Both the position numbers and the translations under genes were made by a program. The notes under the pieces were generated by a model. The model saw nothing but the letters and a program-made list of their open reading frames with translations, was not told the origin of the DNA and did not search any database. Positions 1-13,800 of a stretch of DNA of 64,000 nt are shown piece after piece. Source of the DNA: Brachypterus glaber (taxonomy: Eukaryota > Arthropoda > Insecta > Coleoptera > Kateretidae); contig OY294044.1 of the NCBI GenBank assembly GCA_958510825.1, positions 106,120,893-106,184,892 on the forward strand, in the 5' to 3' direction. How positions within the stretch are numbered: the first letter of the stretch is position 1; the number at the start of each line of letters is the position of its first letter.

Positions 1-225
1 TCTACATCGCAGGAGATACCGGCAACCGGGAAATGGCAACCCAGAAGCTATGCTCTCCAATGCAAATCTAGTAAACAGCCTAGTAAGCCTGATAAAGGAA
101 ACGAAGCTGTTTGACTAGCAAGAGACCCAAGAACAACACAATAGGCCTGCAGGTGGCCGCATTGTTTGAGGTACGAATCCTCATCTTGTTTCTCTTCATA
201 AATCAATCAATAAATTAATGCCTCT
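1..225 (+). mobile_element. Possible 3' end of a non-LTR retrotransposon
   Basis: The first ~117 bases can be read without a stop in one frame and end in a polar, short C-terminal stretch. A ~100 base 3' UTR-like segment follows, ending in a short repetitive tail (AATCAATCAATAAATTAA). This layout suits the extreme 3' end of a LINE, but too little protein is present to name a clade. A tRNA-like B-box resemblance near 160-175 (GGTACGAATCC) was considered, but no A box was found. The segment would lie in a DAGL intron upstream of the first visible exon. Confidence 0.25.
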
Positions 226-448
226 TAGAACATTTTGAGTGATATTTAAGGGCAGTGATTTGTCTCAGATGAATCACCCTGTATATAAATATATTTATTA
301 ACAGGTATTTAAAAAAATTACCTACGTGGGTACTAACAAGGGGTCACTTGTTTTTGGAATACTCATTATGCAGAATATTAAATACTTAAAATAAAATATA
401 ATTTTTATTTTTTATTTTTTAACTTGTTAAAAGGTTTTAAGACATATA

Positions 449-1174
449 CAGGGTGTCTCAACGAATCCGACTCGGTCGATATATAGTAAAGTATCCACTT
501 TAGAGAAAAACTTTGAGGGGAAAAGTTTTATGGTTTTAAAAAAGACACATTCTAAAAATATTTTGAAATATACAGGATGGTCCTCCTAGGGTGGGTAACA
601 TCTGACTTAATTTTTTTGAAGAGAATGGTATATTTTTTATTATGTAATCTTACTGGTCATAAAAATACCTTTATTTTAATATTGCATTATATGGGTCTAT
701 TGTTTATAGTTTTTGAGATATAACTTTTTTTTGAGAAAAAATGTATTTTTAGTAATGAGATAAAACCTGCTTCAATTTCTTTACTTTTTGTCAAAAATTA
801 ATAACATTTTGCAAGCTTATCTTAAAAGGGTGTATCTAATTACTTTATGTACAAAAAATAAAACGTTTAATACAGGGCGTTCAAAATTAATATTCAAACT
901 TTTGGATTTTCAAACATATAAAACTCAATTTTTTTAAATGGAATGCTATATTTTTTATTCGCTCATTAAATTTGGAATAAAATTCTACGTTTAATAATAT
1001 AACATCCCATTAAAAAAAATGATGTTACCCATCCTAGGAGGACCATCCTGTATATTTCAAAATATTTTTAGAATGTGCCTTTATTAAAACCATACAACTT
1101 TACCCTTTAAAGTTTTCTTCTAAAGTGGATACTTTACTATATATCGACAGAGTCGGCTTCGTTGAGACACCCTG
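449..1174. mobile_element. Foldback MITE, mariner-like, 154-bp terminal inverted repeats
   Basis: The left end begins CAGGGTGTCTCAACG at 449 and the right end closes CGTTGAGACACCCTG at 1174. Each is flanked by a TA dinucleotide, as expected for Tc1/mariner target duplication. The inverted arms are about 449-602 and 1021-1174, with mostly scattered mismatches. The ~420 base centre has no coding capacity. It is a non-autonomous element inside the large upstream intron of the DAGL gene. The family name is inferred from the CAGGGTG start and the TA target. Confidence 0.8.
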
Positions 1175-1551
1175 TATGCCTACCTGTAGGTATATGTATA
1201 CAAGGAGAATACAAGTATTAACCATTATCTTGTCAAAAAATAAAAATATATAAACAAAAAAATATCAAAATGCGTCACGTCTGCTTCGATAAAGTTTCAT
1301 TTTTAATATAAGGTCAACCACCCGAAGAAGTCCACCCTTGGGTTTTTACGGATAATGATTCAGGGACACCTTCTGATAATTTTAATATTAATAAATATAC
1401 ACGTATGTGGGCAATTATAAATAAATCAATTTTCATTCTTAACAAGAATGAAGAATTTCTTGTTTATAAAAAAACTTTTCCCTAGAGACCCCCGATATTC
1501 CGGCAGATCTGTCACCACAGAACTATCACAATATCAAGGGTATCTACTGGG
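1175..1551. other. Unassigned AT-rich intron sequence
   Basis: No exon, RNA gene or inverted repeat was recognised. Part of it may belong to the decayed mariner-like element whose transposase end follows. Confidence 0.4.
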
Positions 1552-1944
1552 GTGGTTCAAAACAAAAAAATTTCTTGCCGCCCCCGCAATAAAAAGCTCA
1601 TGTTAATGAGTAAATATCCCACAAAAAAAATAAAAAATATTGGAGTATATTTTTTAAGACTACTACCCAGAAAATCCCCAGATACCCAGCTTTTAAGACA
1701 AATTTTCGAAGAGCAAATAATTTCGCGAAATTCAGATTTTTATTTTCCTTCACGATCGCCCGATTTAAGCGCACCGGACTTTTTTCTTTACCTGAAAGAT
1801 CAGGTGTACATCAACAAGCCCAGGACTATTCGACAGCTTAAGCCAGACATGTTAGGAGCCGTCATGAAAAATGTCGTGAAAAGGGCCCGTGCTTACAAAC
1901 GGGAAAATGGGCGTCGTTTAAAAGACATGATTTTTCATACATAG
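1552..1944 (+). pseudogene. Mariner-like transposase, C-terminal remnant
   Basis: The open frame starts on GTG, so the true start is lost. From about residue 55 it reads like the C-terminal catalytic end of insect mariner-like (DDE_3) transposases. An ISRNSDF stretch is followed by SRSPDLSAPDFFL, where the Asp of the SPDL motif normally supplies the last catalytic acid, and then a YLKDQVYINKPRTI stretch. The usual Trp-Gly of 'DFFLWGYLK' is missing, a small in-frame loss. The N-terminal helix-turn-helix and first catalytic Asp are absent. This is a dead fragment with no link to the DAGL gene beyond sitting in its intron. The family match is from memory of conserved motifs, not a search. Confidence 0.6.
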
Positions 1945-2549
1945 TTCAAAAAAAAATCCATTTCGATACCCCCAAGCAACAAAGCCGTAACTCATATATT
2001 GCCATTTTTCATGACAGCTAAATTTCTAAAATATTTTTTTTTTCTTATTTAAGGGTGGGGAAATGATTGAAGTGGAAAAGGAAGCCATGTGATACATCAT
2101 TTGAAAGCTTATAACATTTTCTATTTATCTATATAAGTATTTATTGTTTATTTATTGTTTGTTTCTGATAATATTCAAGTTTAGAATTTGTTACTTTAGT
2201 GTTTTTAGGTAAACTTTTGGTTAAAATGGCCTGTGGAGAAATCTGAGTAGTACCACCATGTGTGTCTTATTTCAAGGCGTTTACCTATGAGTATAACTCA
2301 AAATAGGTCTAACTTGAGTTACATCCTTGTTGCATGGGAGTGTCGATTTCTTGTACTCTATATTATAAAGAAAAAAACGAAATAAATAAAAAAATTCATT
2401 TTCTTTACTCTATATTGTAAAAGAAATGGAATAAATAAAAAAAAAATGACAAACATTCAATTTTTAAATAAAAAAGTGACTTATGGGCTACCCTGTAGCA
2501 ACATGAAGCTGAAGTTTGCAACGTTTTTTTGCATCGTAAATTCAAATAG
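1945..2549. other. AT-rich sequence with a fragment of a dispersed repeat
   Basis: The stretch near 2085-2135 (GTGATACATCATTTGAAA...) resembles 7968-8010, and part of it is seen reversed near 31,940-31,985. It is probably a decayed MITE end. Nothing else was recognised. Confidence 0.4.
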
Positions 2550-3054
2550 TATATTAAAGCACTTATTCCATAATACGTTTTTAGCGCACTAGTACTTTAG
2601 AAAACTCGCCGCAAGCGGCTTGTGTTTTTATAGGCCCATAGAAGTGTGTACTTTTTTTCTTTTGGGTTGGCAACAGACAAATCGCTTGACGTTTTCCATG
2701 CAAATGTAGACGTTTCTTTAAAGCTTAAGTTTCTAAAAAATGTTGTGTTTAGGTTATTTTTTACCGTGTTAAAACTGTGGCTTGGTTACTTGCAGTGAAA
2801 AAGAGATTACTATAAAATATATCAGAATATGATTTGTCCTTAGAATTTTAAACATGGTGTAAACAATAATGCCAACCCAAAACAAAAATCCCTAAATCAT
2901 TCATCAATTTAAATCTAAGTTTTTTTTTCAATTTTAGAGCAAAATAGAAAAAATTGTACTCGTTTCATAACACCTTTTTAGCGAAGTAGTACTGAAGTCC
3001 AAACTTGTACTGGTGTGCTAAAAACGTATGTTATGAAACTAGTACTTTAATATA
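2550..3054. mobile_element. Foldback element with TATATTAAAG ends
   Basis: The left arm TATATTAAAGCACT...TACGTTTTTAGCGCACTAGTACTTT (about 2550-2605) is mirrored at about 2990-3054, which ends AGTACTTTAATATA. An extra internal arm lies near 2966-2995. A fragment of the same family is seen at 54,050-54,092. There is no coding sequence. It abuts the next element at 3055. Confidence 0.6.
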
Positions 3055-3953
3055 GGGGAAACTGTTGTACCTTGGACCTATTTGTACCTAGAACCTACAC
3101 TTAAATTTCAAATTTCCTGGTATAATTTCTCCAAATCGACAGTGGTAGTTTATTACTCATCCGATACATGTTTATTTTCAGTTTATCCGAAAACATTGTC
3201 GGCAAGCGTGTGTGTGTTATTCCTCTAACTAATATTTTACATTGAAAAGTAAGTATTTTGTCTGCGACTTTTTTGATGGTAGTTGCCTTTACATTCTTTA
3301 TATCCAGTATATTTATTTTTTTGTTGAAATACATGTTATTGAAGTATAAAATTTATTTGCTATGGAAAGTTTAACTCTAACCTAAAAAAATATACGGATT
3401 GTTTTTGGTATCGCTACCTATAGTTGTACCTTGGACCTAATGTGTAAAATGTACCTTGAACGGGTCTGACGTATAACACGTTGTACTTTCGGCAGGTTCG
3501 ATCGATACTACGTGGCATCTTTAGACAACTAAAAAAATATTTTAGTTGGTACAACGAGGTACAACTAAATTATTTTTTTTAGTTGTCTAAAGATGCCACT
3601 GAGTAAGCATGGTGAAAAGAGGGCTCCCCCTGACAAAGAAACTAAGAAGCGCAGTAGAGCTAATGTTAAATAATCAAGTTGTACATATATTTTAACTAAA
3701 ATATGTTTGCCCGAGGTATAACCCCTGCGGGTCCTAGGTACAAAGCCCCTGTTGTACCTCGACCCTAAATACAATTTTTTTTTTCAAGTGTGTTAAAAAA
3801 TATAAAAAAGTAATTTAGGAAAATTTAAAAATATAACTATCAAGAATAAAACATGGGAAAAAATAATAGGCTATATTTTAAAACGTTTGTTCTATTTGCC
3901 TATTTTTTGCATCGAAAAATGTAAAAATAGGGTCTAGGTACAACAGGTTCCCC
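3055..3953. mobile_element. TIR element with reiterated GTTGTACCTTGGACC motif
   Basis: It begins GGGGAAACTGTTGTACCTTG, ends in the inverse (...GGTCTAGGTACAACAGGTTCCCC), and is flanked by TA on both sides. The end motif is repeated inside in both orientations (near 3424, 3448 and 3755). A second inverted repeat of about 30 bases lies at 3513-3543 and 3567-3597. A tiny open frame at 3591-3674 begins MPLSKHGEKRAPPDKETKKR and may be the start of a lost transposase. The end structure resembles pogo/Tigger-type elements elsewhere in the window (56,944-58,312). Superfamily assignment is an inference. Confidence 0.65.
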
Positions 3954-4173
3954 TACTATTATATTTTTTATCGAATTTTTATTTTCAATACCTACTTCTA
4001 TTATTTTTTTTGTAAAAAAACTAGGGAATTTTTTTGTTTTGTCAGCAGCAGTTTTTTTTTGTAATATTTATTAACTAAAGAAATTAAATTAAAAAAGAGT
4101 TGTTATAGAGTATGAAGATGCTATAAAGTAGAAATGTTATGTTATTGTTCTATAATATTCGGGCATATTGGAC

Positions 4174-4482
4174 AATAGTTATTTATGGTACTAGTGGGTA
4201 AAGTAAGATATTGCCCATGAGAAAATTAACCTGCAAGGCGTCAGTCAAGCAGGTTAATTTTCGAGAGGGCAATATCGGTTTACCCATGAGTGCCATACAA
4301 GGTTTTATCCAATAAATAGCTTAGGAATTCATATTTTTATTAAAAATTTTAATGACATTTACAAGAAAATAATTTGACAAGTGACAGTTGAGTGGGTAAA
4401 ATAAATAACTATCCACTCAATAGAGTAAAAGCCACGCGGGGGTTATTATTGAGTTTATCTATTTAAAATAAAGCTGGTAATT
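4174..4482 (+). repeat. Dispersed repeat, copy 1 (inverted copy at 30,290-30,600)
   Basis: About 310 bases match the reverse complement of 30,290-30,600 closely along the whole length. It contains an internal hairpin in which GTAAGATATTGCCCATGAGA pairs with CGAGAGGGCAATATCGGTTTAC, and the segment CCACGCGGGGGTTATTATTG. The function is unknown. It is probably a non-autonomous DNA element with palindromic structure. Confidence 0.7.
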
Positions 4483-4623
4483 CAGGCCTATTCACATGTA
4501 CCATTGAAATCTATTCAATATTGACAAAAATTACAATCCCATGCAGTTTTAATACATGACCTTGCAATTTTCGTCAATATTGCCACAAATCTCAATATCA
4601 ATGGTACGTGTGAATAGGCCTGA
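4482..4623. mobile_element. Small foldback MITE just upstream of a DAGL exon
   Basis: TCAGGCCTATTCACATGTAC at the left is mirrored by GTACGTGTGAATAGGCCTGA at the right, with further pairing inward (CCATTGA / TCAATGG). The element is 142 bases long and ends only 68 bases before the exon that starts at 4692, so it lies near the branch-point region. Confidence 0.7.
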
Positions 4624-4691
4624 TTGTCTTATTATCTGTATGTATTGGATAAAATAAATTTCTTTTCGATAATACATTCTTTTATTTTAAG

Positions 4692-4887
4692 GTGCGTTCA
4701 GACGAATATGGCCACGAAGCCTTCCAGCAGGTGGCAGCACTGCTCAGTGCCCTGTTTCGCAGTACCGATCTAGTACCCAGTGATATTTTAGCAGGCTGTG
4801 TCCTGCTAAGGGTAAAACAAAAGAGGGAAACTAGGGAAATGCGAAGAATTCAGATGTTATCTGATGATGAACCTAAATATTCGACCG
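4692..4887 (+). CDS. DAGLB: DAGLB exon a (first in window)
   Basis: The acceptor TTTTATTTTAAG ends at 4691 and the donor G|GTAAGT is at 4888. The exon encodes 65 codons plus one base. The visible protein includes GHEAFQQVAALLSALF and TDLVPSDILAG, which matches the segment linking the membrane domain to the catalytic core in DAG lipases. The exon is entered at a codon boundary, so upstream exons must end in phase 0. Confidence 0.9.
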
Positions 4888-7800
4888 GTAAGTATTTGTT
4901 GAAACTTTTAAGTATAACCCAACGATCTTTTTTCTAATTTTTAACCCTCCTGTCATCTGTAAAAAATTTTTAATATTTTTTCGAACGACCTAGTGTACAC
5001 GAAATAAAGAAAAATGCATGTTCACTATATATCCTCGTTAGGATATATTTCTATCGCACGAGTACATAGTGCATATTTGAATGAAATGACAACTATGCAC
5101 ACTCATTTATCCAAACGAGTACACATATCTTTCATTTTGACAAAAGTCATTTGACGTTTATAAAATTTTGAAATGTCAAAATTAAACACAGGTAATTCTT
5201 TAAAATATACATTTTTAAGGAGTCTAGACTGTAGATCGAACGAAAAATGTTGTTCGCAACTCGTTTGCGACAAGTCCTAAGTGCACTCAAATGATTTTTT
5301 GACTTCGCTTCGCGTCGTCCAGAAAACTTCATTCTCGTGCACTAAGAACTTAAGTCGCTTACTCGTTACGAAAACTACTATTTCATATGAAATTATTTAT
5401 GGCACTTGCAACAACGCAAACTACAGATTTTTCGGATGAAGAGCGTTAGCGAGTCAGGGAATGCACGTCTGAGACCGGAAAAAAAAAATTGACTGCGATA
5501 ACTCAAGAACGTTTTGAAATAATAGCTTCAAATAAGTAACATAAGGTTGACTATTTTGTGTTTCAAATTTATTGTCAATCAAAACATTATTTTAAAAAAT
5601 CTAAATATTTTTCAAAAAATGGTAGAATCACAAGGAAAGTCTTTAAAAAGGAAACAGAGCATTATTCTACAATTTTTTTGTTAATATAACACAATTTTCA
5701 AAAAAAATTCATAAGAACCCATGTGGCAGCATTTTTTTCGGCAAGTTAAAATAATACTGAATATAGAATTCTTTATGCATATATTATACATCCCTATAGT
5801 AAAACTTGTAATTTTTCCTGGCGTGGCGCACATTCGTAATTCTCCAACACGTTCTAAAGAATAAAACAAGACGTCTTATAAGAAGTTGAACTTCTTAATG
5901 CAACTTTGTGAGTCCAAACTTCTAGTAGAAGTTTTGTGTTTAGTGTGAATCCAGGCTATTCACTGGACTTACTTTTTTATGAATAAGAAAAAACTTTGTT
6001 TTGAGTTTTTTTTTATTTGAAAGATCCATGAATTATTTTTTTTTTGTTATTTTTTTTTTTAGATATTAATCGTGTCTTCTCAGTGGCTCCACGTTGGATG
6101 AACCTGGAAAACGCCCGCCATTTTCTTCGACTTTCCATGGCGGCCTATGGTTGGCCGTTCGTCATGTACCGGTACTGCTTTACCGGAATTTTCCGGTTAA
6201 TGAAGGAGGTCACATGTTGTTCCTGTTTCCGGCCAAAAAGCACGGTTGTCATTGACGATAATTGTTGTTTGTGTCATTTGGCAGGTGTCAAACATATCAG
6301 CAAAATTCGGGAGGAGGATATTTTGTTTGCATCTTTTAGAAATCATGTTTTTGAGGTAAGATAATTTTTTACGAATTAGGGAACGTTAAAAAATTACGTA
6401 ACGCAAATTTTGATCATTTTGGACCCCCACCCCCCCCCCTGTAACGCTATTTTCCTATACCATTAACATGGGCGTAACACTTGAAATGACCCTCACCCCC
6501 CCTAGGAGCGTTACGTAATACTTGAACGTTCCGTTATTGAAAAAATAACATTTTCGAAACAATAATTAGGTAAAAAATAAATATTTATAAGCAGGATATT
6601 TTGTTTGCTTCTTTTAGAAATCACGTTTAAAACCAAGAAAACAAAAATAGTATATTATTTACCAAGTGAGAGAAGTTTAACATTTTTGACCTGCGTCTAA
6701 TTGCGGGATGAGCGCGCTAGCGCGAAGCCCGCAAGACGCGGTCTAAAATGTTAAATCTTCACTCAAGTGGAAAATATAGTATTTTTTTCACTACCAGTAC
6801 AATTAATTAGCTATTTATTTATTTATTTATTTTACTAAAATTTAATAAAAAAGCTTATAAATTTAAAATATGACGCTGGCCGTTCGCGGTCATTAAAAGA
6901 ACAAATGAATAACTTGACATTTCTGGCAGAAATTTTCTGGTGATCTGCTGAAATTATTAAGTTAGAAAGTGTTTCCGTGTTAAGTGTAATAAAATATATA
7001 AAAATGGAAAGTGAAATGCAAAGTGATGATTCTGGTACTCCCCCAGAAATAAGGGGACAGGTGAAAACTGTGAGGGAGAATCTATGGCTTTAAAAATCAA
7101 TATATAGGTTGTACCTCTAGTAATCTATGATCCTTACAGTAATATATAGGTTGTATAATCTATGGTTGAATATGATGGACCAATGATTTTCACTTTTCGA
7201 AGTGTTTTTGTAAAACATGTTTTATAGGTACTAATTTAGTTAATATATTTTTATTTATCATGCAATAAATAAATTTTGTGCCTAAAGACACTTGTAAATA
7301 GCAATGTGATTTAATAATTAAGTGAAACGTCAGATGCCAAAACAGCTGAATAAAAACTCATTATTAACCATGGTGCAATTTAATTATTTTTAGAACCTCT
7401 GACGTCATAGGTAGAGAAATAATATTTCTACCAATGAAAAGAACAGTAATAAAGTTGTGGTTTCAGGCTGGTGGTGAAAAAAATATATTTTAATTTTTTT
7501 AGGAGAATATGCTCCCGCTCATCCGTAACAGATATTTTTTTTCTTTTTTTGTTTTTCGAAAAATTGTAATTATTGTTGTTATTTTTTATTACAGTTACCT
7601 TTTTGTGTGATAACGGATCATAAAACGTCCAGCATAGTGATAGCCGTCAGAGGCTCAATCTCCCTGAGAGATATTTTTACTGATTTGACTGCTACGTCGG
7701 ACAAATTTGAGGCGGAGGGCCTGCCTCCTGACACTATGGCCCACAAAGGCATGACTATTGGTAAGTATTTATTAAAGAAAAAACATCCGTGGAAATTTGA

Positions 7801-10800
7801 CTTTTCCCTAAATTTTATACCGGGTGTCCCAACTCTTTTTACCCAGCGGTTTTCTCGAAAACTAAAAGAGATAATCAAGTTCTGCGAAAACAATCTTAAA
7901 TTAGACAACTTAAACTATCTTATAGCATATATTTAATACTTTCAGCTCTTAAATGGAAAGGGGGTCGTGTGATACATCATTTTAAAACAAATAAAATTCT
8001 CTATTGGACTGTGTATTTTTTAATTTTATTAAACAATTTTTTTTAAGGTTTTGATTCATTAATTTTTGTGCTAAAAAATCCGATTTTTTAAGTTTTTTTT
8101 TTGTAAATTTTTATTTATGTCAACTAAAGTTAGTTTAAAAGTATAATTTACGTTCTTTCAAAAAAATTGTTTGATTTTTTTATACCCATTTTCAACCCTA
8201 TCTTAAACCCAAAAAAAATAAATAGTTAAATGGAGAATTTAATAAGCTTTAAAATTATGAATCACACAACCCACCTTTCCATTTAAAAAATGCCCCCCTA
8301 TGCCCTCCTTAGGGCTCATTTCCGGACCAATCTTTATAGAAACTTTTTTTTGATATTTTTGGATGTAGAATCACCTCTTAAATTTTGGCATGTCAGTTAT
8401 TGATCACCCTGTATATTTATTTCTTTTTATAATAGAAACTTAAACGAAAATGAAACAAAACCCTTTAAAAAAATCTTAATAAATATCTTAAAATAATTAG
8501 TAAAAAGTACATGAAAAGAAATTATTATAAATTTTGGTACAATGTTCTTTGCAAATATAATTTTTAAATTTTGATTAATTTCAAGGCCCCAAAAAAATTG
8601 AAAAAAAAAATACTGGTTATGTTCTACAATAAAGGCAACTTTTGGCACAAAGTGCTAAATGACTGAGAGTTAATACCTTCTAAAAAAAATTTTAATTTCT
8701 ATCAGTTCAAGATAAAATTCGTTAAAAATACCTTTTAATTATTTTCAGGTGCTAATTATATTGCCAAAACATTAAAAGAAGTAGGGATCCTGGACAAAGC
8801 ACTACACAAATATCCAGAATACGGCCTTGTTTTGACTGGCCACAGTTTGGGTGCTGGAGTTGCTTGCCTTTTGGCCTTAAAAATAAGGCACAAGTATCCT
8901 GATCTCAAGGTTTATGCTTTTGCAACACCCGGTAAGTAATAGGTATTTATGGTAATCCTTATTAATAATTCTGTTTTTCAAGATGGTTAGATTTATAAAT
9001 CTCGATTATTTAATACTATAGTCCGTTCAATTATGCAAGATAGTAGTTTAAAATTACCGTTACAATATTGGTTAAAAACCCGTATAAGTTCTTTCTTTAG
9101 TAAAAAACAATACAAAAATGGTAAAAAATAATAGTTTTATTGACTTCAATACATATTTTATACATAATATTAAAAAAAAAATTACTTAATGCATCTGAGA
9201 GGCTTAGTGCGAGTACTAACATCGATTAAAAGGTGCGGGTATTGGAGGGTTAAGGTCCCATTATCCAAAAGTCAGAAGTAAACGAGAAATGTAATTTATT
9301 TTAAACGAAAAATGAGATTATCTTTTAATAAAAAAACTGACATCATCAAATGGAGATTAAATTTAAATTTTCCGGAGTTTTCCTTAGTTAGGAAAATTCA
9401 ATTTCCTCGAGTTCACAAGTATATAATTTTAAAATAATACATCGAACAAAGCTTTGTTCTTTAAGGAGGAATATATTTTAATTATAATTTTAATGAAAAA
9501 ATCTTGCTATTAAGAACACTTTAATAAATAAAATAAATATATATGAACAGTTCCAACGTTTCGAAGGTAATATGTCCCTTCTTCTTCAGGGTAAAAATTA
9601 AAAATAGAAATAAAAAATTATACAAATTTAAAATCTAATTGTCAAAAAACTGATAGATGAAAATTAATTAAAATAGGTAAAGGTGTAAAGGTGTATAGAT
9701 GTATAAGTGTATAAGTGTTTAGTTAAGATATGTAAATAAGTAAAAAATTAAGATATGTGAATAAGTAAAAAACAAATTGACAAAAAATAAATAAAAAAAA
9801 TATACAAAATTCATTATTTAATAATATTTAAGTATTATTATTATTTTTTCATTATTTTATATAAAAAAGAACAAGAAATATTATAATTATAATTTTAAAA
9901 TAATTTAAAACCAACAATTTACACAGCCACACAAAAAAAATCTGATCTGGGGTTCTGACTATGTTTACAATAGGTTTTTGGGGTCGCTGAATCCGAATCC
10001 AATGTCTATTTAACCCACCACATCAGGATTTTGCCATAACCTAAAAAAAAAACATAATACAGAAAGCAAAAAGTTAAATTTAAGAATAGTGTTTCAGCTG
10101 AGATTATTATTGATGATGGAGTAGCACAGGGGACAGTCATGGGACATGATATTTTTAAAATGTATGTTAATGATTTGCCAAAATGTGTTGCCTCTTGTGA
10201 AATTGAAATGTTCGCAGACGATACCATGGTTTATTTGATAGGTAAAGATATTAATGAAATGATCACAATAATAAATAGAGACTTAAATAATATTTTTAAT
10301 TGGCTATGTGCTAATAAATTATGTATAAATGTAAATAAATCAAAATATATAGTTATAGGTAATGCAGGTGCAATAAATAATAATATTACAATTAATAATA
10401 TAAATTTGTAAAAAGTGGAGGAAATTAAATATTTGGGCGTAATAATAGATTCTAAATTAAATTTTATAAAACATGCAAATTATATATTAAATAAAATGTC
10501 GAGAAAAATGTTTTTTCTGGGTAGAATAGGAAAATCTTTAAGTTTTTATACTAAGCTCTTATTTATTTCTTTTTTTTTACTTATTTTGTTACTATTATTT
10601 AACTTGATTGTTAATTAATTTTTTTTTTAATTAATATATATATTTCTATTAATTTTATTGTAAAATAAATCTTTTACAGCTCTTACTTTATAAGTCAATT
10701 ATTGCCCCACATGTAGAATATTGTTCAACTATACTTTTTTTACTAAATAAAGATCAAATATATAAATTTCAAATTGTCCAAAACAAGTGTATGAGAATTA

Positions 10801-13800
10801 TACTTAAATGTAGTAGGTATACACCTATTAGTATTATGCTAGAAACGTTAAATATGATGAATATTAAACAAAGAATATTATTTAAAACTTTAACATATAT
10901 TTTCTTAATGAAATTTAAATTACTGCCCGAATATTTATCAAGTCAATTAAAGTATGTTCATGAGGTTCACGAATATGCTACCAGAAATAATTTAGATTTT
11001 CTCATTGAACCAGTTAAGCAAAAGAAAACGGAAAAATCAATATTTTTTAAAGGCTTGCAAACTTTTAACCAGTTACCTACTAGTATTAAAAATTGTGATA
11101 ATCTTAACAGTATTTAAAGTTTAGTGTATCAATATGTTAAAACTCATTTTTAATAGTTTTTGATGGTATTTGTATTTGTAAAAACATTTAGAAACTTTAA
11201 TATATAAATATTGTAGTGTATAGCCAGCTGTGCTAAATAAACGGTTATTATTATTATTATTATTATTATACCGGCACACAAAAAAAAATAATCTCGAGTG
11301 CGGCAGATCAGACTAGTCAGTTTTTACGTATTTTGGGTCGCTGAATCTGAATCCGAGGTCATAATTTAAAAGTTAGCGTTCAAAATGGCGGATCCAATAT
11401 GGCGGATTAGATTTTTTAAAGTTGCTCAGATTTGCTTGAAACTTGGTACTCGGGGGTTTTTGGAGACGCTGATTACGAATCTGGTGACCCCAAGAACATA
11501 TTGTAAACATGGCTAGAACCCCAAATTAGATTTTATTTGTGTGTCTGTGTTAGTTTTTTGAATGGATTTATTCTTTGTTTGAAAAGTGTATACGGAAAAA
11601 ACTTTTTTCCGTATAATAAAATTAATTTAATAAAAAAAATTAAAAAAAAAATATTTTTAGAAAAAAATTGAATTTGTGAATAAAAGCCTTTAAAACTATA
11701 GTTTTTCTACGACTGCTTTAGAATGTAAGCAAATACACACACTTTTCAAACAAAGAATAAATCCCTTCTAGCTCTAGATACGGTATGAATATTCCGTTTC
11801 AAGTGTTAGAATGAGCACATGTAGTGGCATCTTTTGTTTATAAAAGTAAAGGAAACTGTAGCAAAATTAGCAAAAATAGATATATATTTTACAAAGAAAT
11901 ATTGAATAAATTAATGCAATTTAAAGTTTCGCGTTAAAATTACATAAAGTTTATTAGTTTTTCTTAATATTTGACCAATTTCTTATCAATTTAGTTCAAA
12001 AAGTTTAAACTGCCCCATCTATTGTTAAATATTTAAACCTGATATCTGTCACAACAATCTGACATAACCTTCAATTTTTGCATTATAATTTGTAAATATG
12101 TGCTAAAATTAAATAAAAATATTTTTTAAGTACTGATTTGATAAAATTATTAAATAACATTAACTGCTTTATTTAAAAATATGTGTTTTGTTGCATTTAC
12201 AATGTCGAGTCACAAATAACATTGTTTTTAACCTTGTCCGCAGTTTAAAGCCATACTGTGTTTCATAATTGCAGTCGAAGAAAAAGTATAGTCTACAACA
12301 CGTATGGAATAGTCATTCCGCGCTCGCGGGACCGTCATACTTGCCTGCCGGCTCGTATGACAAACTTTCCGCTCGCGCGGAATATTGTCTATTCCATACT
12401 AGTTATAGAATATACTATTCTGTAGATAGATTTTTTTACGGAAAAATAATATGAAATTCGTAGTTTTTTCATTCATTTAGATATGGAAAAAAACAAAATA
12501 AATATGTATAATTTAAATTCGTTTTTTTATCGACAATATGCATGGTTATATTGAAAACGTATTTTTTAAATTAGTTTATGATACTTTATTATCCGTATCT
12601 AATTTTTATTATGAAACGACACGCAAAAGTAAAACGCGTGGTTTTAATACCAATTAGTAGTAGCCTACACGGCGAAAACTGTGATAGCAATTATTAGAAA
12701 CATTTTGGAATCAAGTTTATAAAAAATAAAAAAAATAAAATATTTCGCAAAATAATTTTTGTCATGTGATTAAGCGAACTTTAATATTAAACTAACGGTT
12801 TTCACGCCCAAAATACATAAGAATATATGGGTCTCAAACCCAGCATGGTCAATTTTCACGGCTAGTAAATTATAATTTGATTTTTGGTTTTCAATTGATA
12901 TTACAGGCCCACAAAAAATAAAAAGTTGTCTGTGCTGGGGAGACCCACCTGTTCTTATGTATTTTGGGACGCTGAACACAAATCTGCCATAAAAAAGTCA
13001 ACTTACGCGCTCATTTATTTTTCTACACTGAAAAAACCGTCTAAAATGGTAAAAATATCATCTGCAATTTCAGTTTAGAAAAAAAATGAGCCCATGAAGT
13101 GCTTGTTTATGACAGATTCGTGTTCAGCATCTCAAAATACATAAGAATAGGTGGGTTTCAACCCCAGCACAGACATTTTTTTTTTATTTTGTGGGCCGGT
13201 GTATTTACACTATAAGTAATAGTAGATTACAGATCTACTCGAAAAGTAATATTTTCCGGGAGACCTGTGTACTATTTTATTCGCAACTGTTTTTATTTAA
13301 AACTAAAGTACCTTTCTATTTTTTTTGAAGATTTTTGAAATCAAATGAAGAAAATAATACTATATATATCACTTTGTTTTTTAGTTCTTTTCATATTTAC
13401 CACGAGTCATTTTTCCTGACTTTTACAAGAAAAGAACAATCACATAAAACTGACGTTTTACATACGCGTAATCTAAAAAAAACAACCACAAAAAAACATT
13501 TTTTGTGGCACCGTTTATAACATTTACTATCCTTCTCAGTCCCAAAAGTAAAAAAAATAACATTGATTAAAACTGTACCATTTATTAGGTCTTATAACCA
13601 AAATGCATTAGATTATATTCGTGTTTATCATGACCAAGATGACTGGAGGATATCTTGATCATGACAACCGCAGTTAAGCCATCTTGCTTAACGATATTTT
13701 AATCGTTGGCGCCATCTAGCGGAAATTAATGATTTAAATGCAGACCAGTAATATTATATATTCCTGGTCTCCATACTCAATACAAGTCAGTTCCAGGCGT

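Noticed and set aside
160..175. tRNA B-box-like GGTACGAATCC, suggesting a tRNA or SINE
   Set aside because: No A box or acceptor pairing at the proper distance. The T-arm-like pairing is short enough to be chance.
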